A stretch of DNA of 61,224 nt from Symploca sp. SIO2C1. Its GTDB lineage: Bacteria; Cyanobacteriota; Cyanobacteriia; Cyanobacteriales; Coleofasciculaceae. Position numbers and translations under genes: made by a program. Below the pieces are notes generated by a model that had not been told where the DNA came from, ran no database searches, and saw only the letters and a list, made by a program, of their open reading frames with translations. The stretch lies in NCBI GenBank assembly GCA_010692635.1, contig JAAHGL010000001.1:85170-146393 (forward strand). Direction: 5' to 3'. Shown here in pieces: positions 40,990-49,548 of the stretch; the first letter of the stretch is position 1; every line of letters begins with the position of its first letter.

Positions 40990-41035
40990 CCGGCGTGTCA
41001 ACACCTCACTGTAGAAGAAGCCATAATTGAACGGC

Positions 41036-41079
41036 AAAGCCAGCGCCCACGACTGCAAATCAAAGCGCTGGCTTTTTTT
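41036..41079 (+). terminator. Rho-independent terminator
   Basis: AAAGCCAGCGC (41036-41046) pairs with GCGCTGGCTTT (41065-41075) over an 18-base loop and runs into seven Ts. Ends transcription of the 40609 gene. Confidence 0.8.
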
Positions 41080-41099
41080 GAAAACAAGGTTTTTAACCT

Positions 41100-42461
41100 A
41101 TGACAATGATATTCACAGATCAACTGCTTCATCAAGACCAACTAATCGAGCAGCTTCAAGCCCAAATCGCCGAAGCTGCTGTTAAAAAGCAGCGCTTACA
41201 AGAGCTAGAATTCATAGCCACTGGAGCCTTGGATGCGCTCAAGGATACAGTGGCCCAGTTCAAAGATGGAGAACCGGATGCTTTGGCATCGCTCAAAGCA
41301 GCCGTAGAGGAATTGTTCGATAAAGAGGAGCTAACCCCAGAAGACCAACAATATATTGATAGCCTCCCAGAAGCGGATGAAGATGAACTTGAGAAATTCC
41401 GCAAACGAGTTTGTGAGCTAAATGAAGATGAGGAGTTAACCGGGCAGTCCACTCATCTGTGTTGCCTATTAGAAGATGCTCCACTACAGGGTCAATCCTG
41501 TCCTTGGGACTATGACTGGGAGTGGTCAGACCCAGATGGTAGCAGCTGCGAGATAGCCTGCCCTATCGCCTGCCTACTAGAAGATGCCCCGGCCTTTGAG
41601 GGTTCGGAGTTAGGAGTTCAGGGTATGTCCTACGGACAGGCTACGCCAACGGAGTTAGGAGAAACTGGAGACAGTCCGGAACTTCTGAACAACTCCGAAC
41701 TTCTGAACAACTCCGAACTCAAAACTCCGAACTCCGAACTAACAAAGTCCTACATGGAGCTGGTTCGGCTGAGTGAGAGAGTGTCATACCAACGCAAGTA
41801 TGATGGCTCCATTCAAGTCACCTACGCTGGATTCCTCAGCTGGAATGAATGCCGGAAAATGATTACAAAGCTGAAAGTACTCAATCTGAAGTTTGAGAAA
41901 CGGAAGGATGAGAAGAAAAAGCCTACACGCACTGGTTGTAAGTGGGAACTGAAAATCTGGGGCATGAGCATGGAGCAGATTCAGCGGATGAACCACGAGT
42001 TGGTCGGTGCTGAAGTTTCAGAGTTAGACCCCCAGACAAAATATGTGCGGGTATTGGCACAAGGGAAATGGCATGGTCACATTTACCCCGTGAAAGTCGA
42101 AGGTAGCGAAGGCGTAACTGTAACCAGTACCGATGGGGCTGGGTGGTTTCGGAGAAACGTGGTTGAGTTTGTCTCCCCAGAACAAATCAAGGCCAGCATC
42201 GACCCTGTAGCAGCTGAGACTGCTGAGTTCCTAGCACGAAGCGACCAAAGGGCGCAGGAGATTCTAGACGGTAAACGCCCAATGCCAGGGATTAATGAAC
42301 GTGGAACTAGCCAGCTTTCCTGGAACCAAAAACCCAGTCAAAAGCTGAAACAACAGACTTTGGACAAAGCAGCTGCGATCGCATTCTTCAAGCAGAACAA
42401 TGTACCCTCATCACAGTGGCAGCAGATGTACGAAGAAATGCAAGCTGAAAAAGCTTCCTAG
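41100..42461 (+). CDS. Unknown 453-residue protein with a repeat insertion
   Basis: Residues 1-60 form a coiled coil (HQDQLIEQLQAQIAEAAVKKQRLQELE), followed by a very acidic region to about 160. A low-complexity stretch (about 168-215) is encoded by DNA repeats. A folded C-terminal half follows: YDGSIQVTYAGFLSWNECRKMI, then an SH3-like YVRVLAQGKWHGHIYPVKVEG. It is the first large gene after the terminator, upstream of the ssDNA-binding-like gene, so a role in DNA metabolism is possible but unproven. Confidence 0.5.
   Translation: MTMIFTDQLLHQDQLIEQLQAQIAEAAVKKQRLQELEFIATGALDALKDTVAQFKDGEPDALASLKAAVEELFDKEELTPEDQQYIDSLPEADEDELEKFRKRVCELNEDEELTGQSTHLCCLLEDAPLQGQSCPWDYDWEWSDPDGSSCEIACPIACLLEDAPAFEGSELGVQGMSYGQATPTELGETGDSPELLNNSELLNNSELKTPNSELTKSYMELVRLSERVSYQRKYDGSIQVTYAGFLSWNECRKMITKLKVLNLKFEKRKDEKKKPTRTGCKWELKIWGMSMEQIQRMNHELVGAEVSELDPQTKYVRVLAQGKWHGHIYPVKVEGSEGVTVTSTDGAGWFRRNVVEFVSPEQIKASIDPVAAETAEFLARSDQRAQEILDGKRPMPGINERGTSQLSWNQKPSQKLKQQTLDKAAAIAFFKQNNVPSSQWQQMYEEMQAEKAS
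41605..41740 (+). repeat. GAACTCCGAACT repeats and a TGTCCTACGGACA palindrome inside a gene
   Basis: Repeats of the type CTGAACAACTCCGAACTT and its inverse GGAGTTAGGAGTT surround TGTCCTACGGACAGGCTACGCC, a palindromic motif that looks like a dispersed cyanobacterial repeat. The whole is read in frame in the 41100 gene as a Ser/Glu/Leu/Asn-rich linker. Confidence 0.7.
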
Positions 42462-42474
42462 GGAGCCGAGCATC

Positions 42475-42873
42475 GTGACCAACGAACAATTCAACCAACT
42501 CATCACCGTACTATCCCAGATTGCGATCACACAAGACCGCATAGCCACCGCCTTAGAGCGACAGACTCCAGCTCAACCAGCACCCAATATCCAGCGCCCT
42601 TTATCCGAATTCTCTAAGTTTGACTGGAAATCAATCGGTGCTGAAGTGGTCAAACGTGACCAGTACGGCGCTGGAGTCGTCATCTGGGAGGGGAAACAGT
42701 ACCTACGGCGCTCTCCAGAGAACGAGTTTGGCGCTTCCATCTGGTTCGCCCGGTGCGTTGGCAAAGACCAAGATGGCAGAAATAAGTATGAGCGGCTCAT
42801 TACCTTCAAACCTATGCAGGAGCAGAAGGTGAAGCCTATCAGCCGGGAAGCTGAAGCGATGCTTGCCCGATGA
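42475..42873 (+). CDS. Possible single-strand DNA-binding-like protein
   Basis: A 132-residue protein starting at GTG 42475 (GGGAG upstream). An N-terminal helix (FNQLITVLSQIAITQDRIATAL) and a proline-rich linker lead into a compact domain beginning FDWKSIGAEVVKRDQYGAGVVIW with an aromatic-rich QYLRRSPENEFGASIWFARC. It recalls plasmid and phage ssDNA-binding (DdrB-like) proteins of cyanobacteria, but I cannot confirm that. It begins 13 bases after the preceding gene. Confidence 0.4.
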   Translation: MTNEQFNQLITVLSQIAITQDRIATALERQTPAQPAPNIQRPLSEFSKFDWKSIGAEVVKRDQYGAGVVIWEGKQYLRRSPENEFGASIWFARCVGKDQDGRNKYERLITFKPMQEQKVKPISREAEAMLAR

Positions 42874-42889
42874 CTTTTTGTTCCAAATA

Positions 42890-42927
42890 CTCAGGTAGCC
42901 AGCTAGATGACTACCTGGCTACCTGAG
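42890..42927. other. Perfect 13-bp hairpin between early genes
   Basis: CTCAGGTAGCCAG and CTGGCTACCTGAG flank a 12-base loop. The T run that follows is short (TTCC), so it is a poor terminator. It could be an RNA-processing site or protein-binding palindrome. Confidence 0.55.
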
Positions 42928-42952
42928 TTCCTAAGCTTTCAAGGAAACATTA

Positions 42953-43318
42953 ATGGATTACCTATTTGTCACAAACAGCGGTTTCGTGGTCGATATCATC
43001 TCAACCACTGACCCCAGACCCATCGCCCAAGATATGGCGAATGACCTGGGCCAGGAGGTTGAATACTACCAAGCCGAGTTCATCAACAGTGTTACCCCGC
43101 TCTTCCACCAATCTAATGGGGGTAGTCGCATCCCACCCTCTGAGCTGAAAAAACAAGTGGGGGCGCAGCTGATTAATGAAGCAGTCATGAGTTTCCTGAG
43201 AGAGGAGGTGAGTAGCCAAGAAGAAAAGAAGTTGATTAACCGCGTTCTGGGATTTATCGGTGAAGCTACCGAACGAATGGCAGTTCGACAGCGTTTGGAG
43301 GAGGTTTTTAGGAAGTGA
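42953..43318 (+). CDS. Unknown small phage protein
   Basis: 121 residues: an N-terminal strand-rich part (DYLFVTNSGFVVDIIST) and a helical C-terminal part (LINEAVMSFLREEVSSQEEKKLINRVLGFIGEATERM). AAGGA precedes the start by 5 bases. Its stop overlaps the next gene's GTG start by four bases. No family recognised. Confidence 0.5.
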   Translation: MDYLFVTNSGFVVDIISTTDPRPIAQDMANDLGQEVEYYQAEFINSVTPLFHQSNGGSRIPPSELKKQVGAQLINEAVMSFLREEVSSQEEKKLINRVLGFIGEATERMAVRQRLEEVFRK

Positions 43319-43764
43319 CCACGCGGCAACTTGAAGCAGATATCATTGAATACCTCGAAAAAGAGGTTGGGGTAAAAGATGCTGACCGAGTTGGTCAGTT
43401 ATTAGGCGTCATCAGGAAGGCAGCACACGAGTTTTGCATTGTGGACTACAAGACACCTTTTGAGCCTATTTATGAAAAAACCCTGTATCACGCTCAAATC
43501 AAGCGTGGTGAGCGTTTTTATCCTCGGTTGTGCTGGCATTTTTCTGCATTACACTATCGAAAAATAGAGGTGCTGGTAATGAAGTATGAGGAGATTACTG
43601 CCAAGGTTTCTATCCCAGCTATTGAACCAGCAATAGTTATTCATGATAACTACTTTGAATTGATTGACCCGTCTACTGCGAGCTATGTATGCGGGGTCAG
43701 AATTGATACTCTGATTCTTCCTTTGTCCACCTTACCCACCTTTAGGGAAACACTCAAGAAATGA
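43315..43764 (+). CDS. Unknown phage protein
   Basis: 149 residues from a GTG start coupled to the preceding stop (GTGA). Opens with a charged helix (EADIIEYLEKEVGVKDADRVGQLLG) followed by a beta-rich region. It overlaps the next start by four bases (ATGA). Family unknown. Confidence 0.5.
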   Translation: MTTRQLEADIIEYLEKEVGVKDADRVGQLLGVIRKAAHEFCIVDYKTPFEPIYEKTLYHAQIKRGERFYPRLCWHFSALHYRKIEVLVMKYEEITAKVSIPAIEPAIVIHDNYFELIDPSTASYVCGVRIDTLILPLSTLPTFRETLKK

Positions 43765-44228
43765 CACAAGTTGAAATCAAACCAGACGTGGACGTAATCG
43801 CCATCTGGAAAGGCTTTGGACGGGAACTGCATGAACCTGGTTTGTGGGAGTCTAAGGCGCGAGTCCGTATCTGGAAGGGTGATGAATGCTTCCCTACAGT
43901 CGTTGTTTTCTCAGATTTAGACGAGAGCGGCACTGGTACTTCTATCACCAACTGTAGTGAGAATCTGGCTACCAGGGTTAAGTGGGGGTTTGGGTTAGAA
44001 GAGCCAATCCAGTGGGTAGAGCATTATCCTCGACACAACCAACCTCATGGGACACCACAGTGGCTTTCTACCGAGGATGTTTCCCTGGTGTCCTACCAGA
44101 TGGGGAGAGACGGTCGGTATTACGGGACGCGATGGCTATCTACCACCAGGGAAGTGGTTGAGGCGATGGTGAAGTCATCCATATCAATGGATGGATACAA
44201 GACAGTTGCTGAACATCGACTAATTTAG
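43761..44228 (+). CDS. Unknown phage protein
   Basis: 155 residues rich in Trp and Tyr (IWKGFGRELHEPGLWESKARVRIW; EEPIQWVEHYPRHNQPHGTPQW). The combination suggests a compact beta fold. It ends just before a terminator hairpin and is the last of three genes joined by overlapping starts and stops. No function assigned. Confidence 0.5.
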   Translation: MTQVEIKPDVDVIAIWKGFGRELHEPGLWESKARVRIWKGDECFPTVVVFSDLDESGTGTSITNCSENLATRVKWGFGLEEPIQWVEHYPRHNQPHGTPQWLSTEDVSLVSYQMGRDGRYYGTRWLSTTREVVEAMVKSSISMDGYKTVAEHRLI

Positions 44229-44235
44229 TCGCTCT

Positions 44236-44273
44236 AGCGAGAGCGGCTACCCAAGCATACTCTCGCTCTTTTT
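44236..44273 (+). terminator. Rho-independent terminator
   Basis: AGCGAGAG (44236-44243) pairs with CTCTCGCT (44260-44267), followed by CTTTTT. It ends the three-gene overlap run. Confidence 0.7.
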
Positions 44274-44300
44274 AAAGGAAGCGTCCTATAGGAGAGTACC

Positions 44301-44417
44301 ATGACCCAAACGAATTTCTGTGAATCGGAAGCTGAGCGCCTACATTTTCTGGCAAATCTCCAAAGGCAATCGCGTTCCCGGCTAAGTTCTGCGATTGCCC
44401 CACCGCCAAGCGGCTAA
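44301..44417 (+). CDS. 38-residue small protein
   Basis: ATG with AGGAG six bases upstream; begins MTQTNFCESEAERLHFLANL and is basic and Ser/Pro-rich at the end. Good ribosome site and placement right after a terminator make expression plausible. Function unknown. Confidence 0.4.
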   Translation: MTQTNFCESEAERLHFLANLQRQSRSRLSSAIAPPPSG

Positions 44418-44450
44418 CCCCTAAATGACACTTAGGAGCTATTTAAGATA

Positions 44451-44675
44451 ATGAATCCAATAGAGTTGTTGAGCAAGTACAAGTGGTCTTACACGAAACT
44501 GTCTCTAATGTTCGGAGTGAGTGAGGGTGCGGCACGGCGATGGAACTTTAGGGAATGCAAATCTTATCGTAAGCCTTCCAAAACAGCACAGATACTGGCA
44601 GTGGTGATCGATAATCATCCAGAAGTTTGGGAGACAATTCAAACGGCAAGTCTGAACCTTGAGAATGAAAATTAA
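44451..44675 (+). CDS. Small helix-turn-helix protein
   Basis: 74 residues with a helix-turn-helix-like core (WSYTKLSLMFGVSEGAARRWNFRECKSYRK). Likely binds DNA, perhaps an early regulator. AGGAG lies 13 bases upstream. A terminator follows at 44712-44734, so it can be a single-gene unit. Confidence 0.55.
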   Translation: MNPIELLSKYKWSYTKLSLMFGVSEGAARRWNFRECKSYRKPSKTAQILAVVIDNHPEVWETIQTASLNLENEN

Positions 44676-44711
44676 CACTTCTTTAGTCAAAGTCACAGCC
44701 AATGGCTCTAG

Positions 44712-44734
44712 CCCCTCACTTTGAGGGGTTTTTT
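44712..44734 (+). terminator. Rho-independent terminator
   Basis: CCCCTCA-CTT-TGAGGGG followed by six Ts. Textbook form. Confidence 0.9.
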
Positions 44735-44814
44735 AATAGTAAGTAACCGAAATCAAATCGAAATGATATCAGAAACCAAATCTGAAATGTATTGATACTG
44801 AGCGTAGCCGAAGT

Positions 44815-45198
44815 ATGGAAGCGACCATCAGAAGACTAACACCAGAAGAAAGCGATAACTTACTGCAAAAATCAACCCCAAAACCAGAAGAGGGGAGGTT
44901 TCCAAGCCGAGTAAGGATTGATTGGCTGAGTCGGGTTTTAGGGAAAAGCGATCGCACTTTAGCTAGGTATAGAAAGATTGCCTTTGAAGAGATTGCTGAG
45001 TACTGGTTAATCTGTCTGGACACAAACCCCGGTTACATATTAGGGGAAACCAGACTACCAGATAAACCACCACTAACTCGCCGTCAGGCAGAAATCCTAG
45101 TCATTATCAGCAAACTATTTGACTCTCTTCAAGACCAATATTTAGTCCGGCATCAACTGAATCAATTCTTTGTCCATCCAAACGATTTACAGGAGTAA
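44815..45198 (+). CDS. Unknown protein with possible helix-turn-helix
   Basis: 127 residues. The segment VRIDWLSRVLGKSDRTLARYRKIAFEEI (about 33-60) looks like a helix-turn-helix, followed by a helical C-terminus. The start is preceded by ACTGAGCGTAGCCGAAGT, which looks like a dispersed repeat, and lacks a clear ribosome site. Three bases before the next gene's start, so the pair is probably one unit. Confidence 0.5.
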   Translation: MEATIRRLTPEESDNLLQKSTPKPEEGRFPSRVRIDWLSRVLGKSDRTLARYRKIAFEEIAEYWLICLDTNPGYILGETRLPDKPPLTRRQAEILVIISKLFDSLQDQYLVRHQLNQFFVHPNDLQE

Positions 45199-45201
45199 AA
45201 A

Positions 45202-45951
45202 ATGTCAAGTCACACAGTCAAAAGCCTAGCAGACGAAGCAGAAATGTATTTAGATGATATGATTCCTCTGTTGGGAAGATTGGGGATGAAAAACGCAACA
45301 GCGGATCAGACGGTAAAACCTGCGATCGCATCAGCAGTTCTTCGGACAGTTAAAACTCACAATGACTCACTACAGAAACAGATAGAAGCGTCCCAACCCA
45401 CCCCTAACTCCTCCCACGAGGGGAACAGGAGGGGAACAGAAGGAGAAGAAGATCCAGGGGAACTGGCACTACCAGAAAAGCTGAAATTAAAGGAAGTCAA
45501 AGGGGTAGCTCAGCAAGCCGGGGTGACTCAGGTTTTTGTTAAAGACCTATCGCTTGCACTCTACAATCGCAAGATGGATTTACTGGTAGAGAAAGGGTTA
45601 GAGGATTATCGCAGAGAGCAAGAAGCCCTGGAAGCAGGCAGACTTTTTGCACAAGTTCAAGACCTCCAGAAGCAGCAGAATGAGATCTTGAATATGGAGG
45701 AAGAGATTTACAAATCTCAGTCTGCTGCTCGAACTGAAGACTTGTTATTGAATAGCGCTCGTAGTTTACAAGACCTTATTGATTCTATCCAATCCCAACA
45801 GGAAGAAGATGCCAACAAGCGTGAGAAACGAGCTGCAATTGTAGAAAGAATTGAAAACGGGGAAGAGTTAACGGAGGAAGAGCTACAAGACCCTTTCGTC
45901 ATGTCCCGCTACGACTGGTATCAATCAAGGGTAGAAAATTTGTCCGCATAA
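45202..45951 (+). CDS. Unknown coiled-coil protein
   Basis: 249 residues. A disordered stretch (about 70-95, PTPNSSHEGNRRGTEGEEDP) encoded by repeat-like DNA separates an N-terminal helical part from a conserved-looking LKEVKGVAQQAGVTQVFVKDLSLALYNRKM and long coiled coils. AGGAG six bases upstream overlaps the preceding stop region. Function unknown. Confidence 0.5.
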   Translation: MSSHTVKSLADEAEMYLDDMIPLLGRLGMKNATADQTVKPAIASAVLRTVKTHNDSLQKQIEASQPTPNSSHEGNRRGTEGEEDPGELALPEKLKLKEVKGVAQQAGVTQVFVKDLSLALYNRKMDLLVEKGLEDYRREQEALEAGRLFAQVQDLQKQQNEILNMEEEIYKSQSAARTEDLLLNSARSLQDLIDSIQSQQEEDANKREKRAAIVERIENGEELTEEELQDPFVMSRYDWYQSRVENLSA

Positions 45952-46022
45952 ATGGTCAGTTGTGTGCGGTACTTACTTCAAGGGAATTAGAAGAATTAAA
46001 CCAAGCTTTGAGGAAAAGTAAA

Positions 46023-46310
46023 ATGGATACAGCTATCGGTTTGGGTATCGGGGTAATCATTGGTCAGAATTGGAACCGAATCAAAAAAGGACTGATTTGG
46101 TTAGGCGATCGCATTAATGAAGAATTATCAGCCTTAGATGTGTTCATTGGAGAGGATGGAAAGGAGTATTACTACGAGGAATATCAACACCTGGGATGGG
46201 GATATATTGTTCCTTGTGGTAAACCTATTCCTGTTGAAAATAGCAAATGGCGTTATTTAAAGCCGCATCAAAAAAGAATGCTTCCTATTTGGATGCAGCC
46301 ACGCAAATAG
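46023..46310 (+). CDS. Small protein with a hydrophobic amino end
   Basis: 95 residues from ATG 46023 (GAGGAAAAG upstream); a TTG at 45960 in frame would add 21 residues but lacks a ribosome site. The start AIGLGIGVIIG is a short hydrophobic segment. The rest is aromatic-rich (EYYYEEYQHLGWGYIVPCGKP). Possibly membrane-associated. Family unknown. Confidence 0.5.
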   Translation: MDTAIGLGIGVIIGQNWNRIKKGLIWLGDRINEELSALDVFIGEDGKEYYYEEYQHLGWGYIVPCGKPIPVENSKWRYLKPHQKRMLPIWMQPRK

Positions 46311-46719
46311 AATGTGAAAGCACTATTGCTTAATCGCAGGCGATACCTAAAAGTTCCAAGACTACAAACCAGATAACTGTTGAGGTGATAGAGCTTTCAA
46401 GGATTGCAGTTTCAAAATGTACGGTGACGAAGTTCCTTTCAAGAGGTAGCCGAAAGAACTAAAGGGTAAAGGCTGTAGCGATCGCAACCAAGAACTGTAC
46501 GGTAAACGGAATTAAAACAGGTCTAAAAGAGTTTTGTACTAACACAATCAAGAGCTGAAACTATTGATTTCTCCTTAAATATGCAGTTCCACAGTTCCAG
46601 GTTAGTTCCAGAGTTGTGAAGAACTGCAACTGGAAAAGTGGGGCTGTGGTGACCCAAAGGACGGATGCAGCCATTTGGTGGGACACCAACTTCTGAGAAC
46701 TATTCTTGATAAACATACC
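46311..46719. other. 400-base gap without recognised genes
   Basis: Only very short frames occur. It contains repeated GAACTGTACGGTAA / AATGTACGGTGA-like strings and GTTCCACAGTTCCAGGTTAGTTCC. It may hold the promoter of the following coiled-coil gene, or a small RNA, but I see no definite signal. Confidence 0.4.
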
Positions 46720-47454
46720 ATGACTAATTCATCTGAGAAAGTGTGGTCAGTCAAACCGTTGACCCCTTCTCCTGAGGTAAAAACCAAACAGCCTGTTGCA
46801 GTAAATCCATTAAACATTAGTACAGAGCAACCGAGTGCATTGAGCGCGACTGTGGGTAATGCACAGCCAGCTCAAGCTGAAGTAGTTGATGATGCGATCG
46901 CTTCTGTATCAGAAAAAACCCAAGCTTTGATTGACAAAGCTGAGAAGTTTGCCAGTGCTTTTACCAACAAGGCTCAGGGACGGTTTGCCGCATCGGAAGA
47001 CTTCATGCTGGACTTGATTGAAGGGAAAGTGGATCGGAGCTATTTGGCTCAGCGTTTTGGCAAAATCACTAACGCAGAGTTACAACGGGAATTGGTCGAG
47101 ATTGAGCAAATTGGCAATGCTATCCGCCTCTCAATTGAAGAGAAGGGTCTGACTGTTATGGCTCTCCGTGATCAACAAGCCACTCTCAAGATTGCTGAGG
47201 AAGAAGCCAATACTGCTACTGCTATTAATCGTGCTGCTGACGCTGCTAACAAAGCAGAACATTCAGGAGTCATGCTCAAACTCCGCGCTCGACTACGGGA
47301 ACAACAACAGCGCAAGACTCAAGCCAATCTTCAGGTAGCAACCATTCGTGCTGATGAGCGAGAAGAAGCAGCACAAACCTTACTTCAGAAAGTACAAGGC
47401 AAGCACAACCAATCTAAGGAGCAACGTAAAGCTGATGCTGCAACTCCTGTTTGA
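46720..47454 (+). CDS. Unknown alanine-rich coiled-coil protein
   Basis: 244 residues from the ATG at 46720 (MTNSSEKVWSVKPLTPSP). A proline-rich disordered start leads to long helices with Ala/Gln/Glu/Lys heptads (ATAINRAADAANKAEHSGVMLKLRARLREQQQRK) typical of rod-like scaffolds. No membrane segment. It precedes the membrane protein genes; a structural or tethering role is possible. Confidence 0.5.
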   Translation: MTNSSEKVWSVKPLTPSPEVKTKQPVAVNPLNISTEQPSALSATVGNAQPAQAEVVDDAIASVSEKTQALIDKAEKFASAFTNKAQGRFAASEDFMLDLIEGKVDRSYLAQRFGKITNAELQRELVEIEQIGNAIRLSIEEKGLTVMALRDQQATLKIAEEEANTATAINRAADAANKAEHSGVMLKLRARLREQQQRKTQANLQVATIRADEREEAAQTLLQKVQGKHNQSKEQRKADAATPV

Positions 47455-47519
47455 GGTTATGGATGGCTAACTGTGTTGTCACTAATTAGACAGTTGTCAA
47501 GCGTCCATTAGTTTTCCGA

Positions 47520-47539
47520 GCCTGAGGAGTGCCTCAGGC
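47520..47539. other. Hairpin before the membrane-protein genes
   Basis: GCCTGAG-GAGTGC-CTCAGGC, a 7-bp perfect stem without a T run. It may separate the 46720 gene from the 47567 unit. Confidence 0.4.
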
Positions 47540-47566
47540 TTCCTAACCACATTACTTACAAGGATC

Positions 47567-47728
47567 ATGTCTATATTTATCAGAAGTTCCATTACTACAT
47601 GCACAGTTCTTTTGATTGGGTACGCTTTAGTTTCAGGTATTATCTGGATTGGCTCTCACTCAGCTCTGGTTGCTTCAATTATTGTTTTTGTCCTTATACT
47701 TGCACTTATTGTTTTAGCCTCTAACTAA
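47567..47728 (+). CDS. 53-residue membrane protein
   Basis: Begins MSIFIRSSITTCTVLLIG and contains two membrane helices (about 10-28 and 32-51) with a very short turn and almost no soluble part. AAGGA stands five bases upstream. Its stop overlaps the next start by one base (TAATG), so the two proteins are made together, as with holin-like or small membrane subunits. Function unknown. Confidence 0.55.
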   Translation: MSIFIRSSITTCTVLLIGYALVSGIIWIGSHSALVASIIVFVLILALIVLASN

Positions 47729-49512
47729 TGAAACCCATCATCCCATTCACCGCTACATTAACTGGGGTGATTCTTTTGTTCACCCCAATGGATTGGCGGT
47801 TTAAAATACTAATTTCTTCTTTAACTGCACTGCCAGGTTGTAGTTACTTAATATCTGAGCGCTCTAAGCTAGATAAGGTGGTATCCGAACTGGAAAAAGT
47901 TAAACAAGAATCAGAAGCAATAGCGAGATCCAATGCCTCTCTTATTATTGAAATCCAATCCCTAGAAGCAGCAGCTAACGCCAAGTTTAAGGAAGCCGAG
48001 TTTTTACTAACTCAAGCTGAGAGTGAAGCCAACAGAATCAAGTCTTTAGCCCAAATCGAAGCAGAGCAAGCCATTACTGACGCCGCTGAAATTGAAGGAC
48101 AAGCCAGACGAGATGCCATAAGCATCATTGAAAAAGCAGAACTAGAAAAACAGCAGCTACTTAGTTATGCTAGAAACACACTCAACGCTATTACTGAGGA
48201 AATTGCTGCTATTCGCAGTAGGGCAGCTCATTCAATCTGGAGAGCTAGAAGAAAAGCCCGTAGACGTGCTGAAGTAATGGCAATAGAGTTGCATGAAGCG
48301 ATCGCCTACGATTCCAAACAGATGCAGCTCAAGCAAGCTGAACTGGAAACTGAATTAAACCAGAAACAAGCTGAGGTTGAGAATGCGATCGCATCTCAAC
48401 TCAAGGAAATTCAGTCAAAGAAAAATGCCACTGAAGACGAGCTACACCAAAAACGAGCAGAACTTGAGGCTCAAATATCTCAAAAATGGGTTGAATTTGA
48501 GAAAGAGAAAGAAGAAGCAGAAGAAGCTTTCGCTAGCCAATTAGTGGCAGAGAATAACGCAACATTACAAGAGCAACTTGACCAGTACAACTCAGAATTC
48601 CTTGCCAAGAAGAAAGAATATGATGACGCGATAGCATTAGCAGAAAAGCAGCTTAGACAACAGGAAAAAGAATTAAGAAAACAATGGGAGGAAAAGTACA
48701 ATCAGTGGTTGATTCCCCATATTCAAGAGTATCAGCAACTCAAAGAGACTCTAGAAGACTGGAAACAGAAGTATTATGCGGCAGAGGAAGAGATAGCATC
48801 GCTTCAGGACATCGTTTTACCTGATAATCCTTGGAGGACATTGCACACTTCGAGAGCTGTAGCAGTGCAGCAATATTTGAAATCTCAAGGTGTGTTGGTT
48901 AACTACTACAATTCAGTAATTGATAAAAACGGAATATTTATCTTGTACTTCAAACCTTGGCAGTCTGGGGCTAAATTTAAGCGCTCTTTGGACGGTGTTT
49001 TACCGGGAATGCAAAGCCATTTTGGACTTATTCAACCCCCTGTATTCGGAGAACAAGTTGATTGCTGGTTTTTGGAAATGGCTCCAGCAGTAGACTCGCT
49101 GACTAATTCTATGGAATCTGCCTACAAGCTAGAGTCTTCTTTCCCTTCTAGTTCTGCTGTGCTTACAGTACCGCAAACAGTCGAGGATAAACAAGTTACG
49201 CGCTCACTTGACTATGAACAGAAAGTCGTTTTTATGACTAATCTCCGTCCTGGTACTCTTCCCAAACCAATGACAAAAGAGATTACTGATCAGGAGTTAA
49301 CTGTGGCTGATTGGTTATGTAATTGGCGGTTCACTGCTACCAAAGGAGAACAAGCCAATATTAGGCAAATTAATAAGTTAATTGAGGCTCTTTATGGTAT
49401 AAAACCAGGTCGCTCTACTGAAGTTAGAGATCCAGTAACCAGAGAAAGTTTAAGGCAGCGGGTTCACAGAATTCTTAAGCTATTAAAGATTGACGACAAT
49501 CGGTTTGATTAG
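47728..49512 (+). CDS. Membrane-anchored long coiled-coil protein
   Basis: 594 residues. Two membrane helices at the amino end (about 3-20 and 26-44) are followed by a roughly 320-residue coiled coil rich in Ala/Glu/Gln/Lys (EAEFLLTQAESEANRIKSLAQIEAEQAI). A folded region (about 370-470, VAVQQYLKSQGVLVNYYNS) and a C-terminal helical, DNA-binding-like domain (VADWLCNWRFTATKGEQANIRQINKLIEALYG) complete it. The topology fits a long rod reaching from the membrane into the cytoplasm. It is followed by a membrane-tethered nuclease gene. Confidence 0.6.
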   Translation: MKPIIPFTATLTGVILLFTPMDWRFKILISSLTALPGCSYLISERSKLDKVVSELEKVKQESEAIARSNASLIIEIQSLEAAANAKFKEAEFLLTQAESEANRIKSLAQIEAEQAITDAAEIEGQARRDAISIIEKAELEKQQLLSYARNTLNAITEEIAAIRSRAAHSIWRARRKARRRAEVMAIELHEAIAYDSKQMQLKQAELETELNQKQAEVENAIASQLKEIQSKKNATEDELHQKRAELEAQISQKWVEFEKEKEEAEEAFASQLVAENNATLQEQLDQYNSEFLAKKKEYDDAIALAEKQLRQQEKELRKQWEEKYNQWLIPHIQEYQQLKETLEDWKQKYYAAEEEIASLQDIVLPDNPWRTLHTSRAVAVQQYLKSQGVLVNYYNSVIDKNGIFILYFKPWQSGAKFKRSLDGVLPGMQSHFGLIQPPVFGEQVDCWFLEMAPAVDSLTNSMESAYKLESSFPSSSAVLTVPQTVEDKQVTRSLDYEQKVVFMTNLRPGTLPKPMTKEITDQELTVADWLCNWRFTATKGEQANIRQINKLIEALYGIKPGRSTEVRDPVTRESLRQRVHRILKLLKIDDNRFD

Positions 49513-49545
49513 AATTCTAAATTCTAAATTCTAAATTCTAAATTC
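49513..49545. repeat. TTCTAAA tandem repeats
   Basis: Four to five 7-base units AATTCTA between the coiled-coil and nuclease genes, the same unit as at 14714-14744. They leave no ribosome site in front of the ATG at 49549. Confidence 0.85.
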
Positions 49546-49548
49546 ATT

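Noticed and set aside
47728-49512. Coiled-coil membrane protein as a ZorA-type (Zorya) motor
   Set aside because: No MotA-like channel region, no OmpA-like partner and no ZorC/D-type genes; only general architecture is similar.
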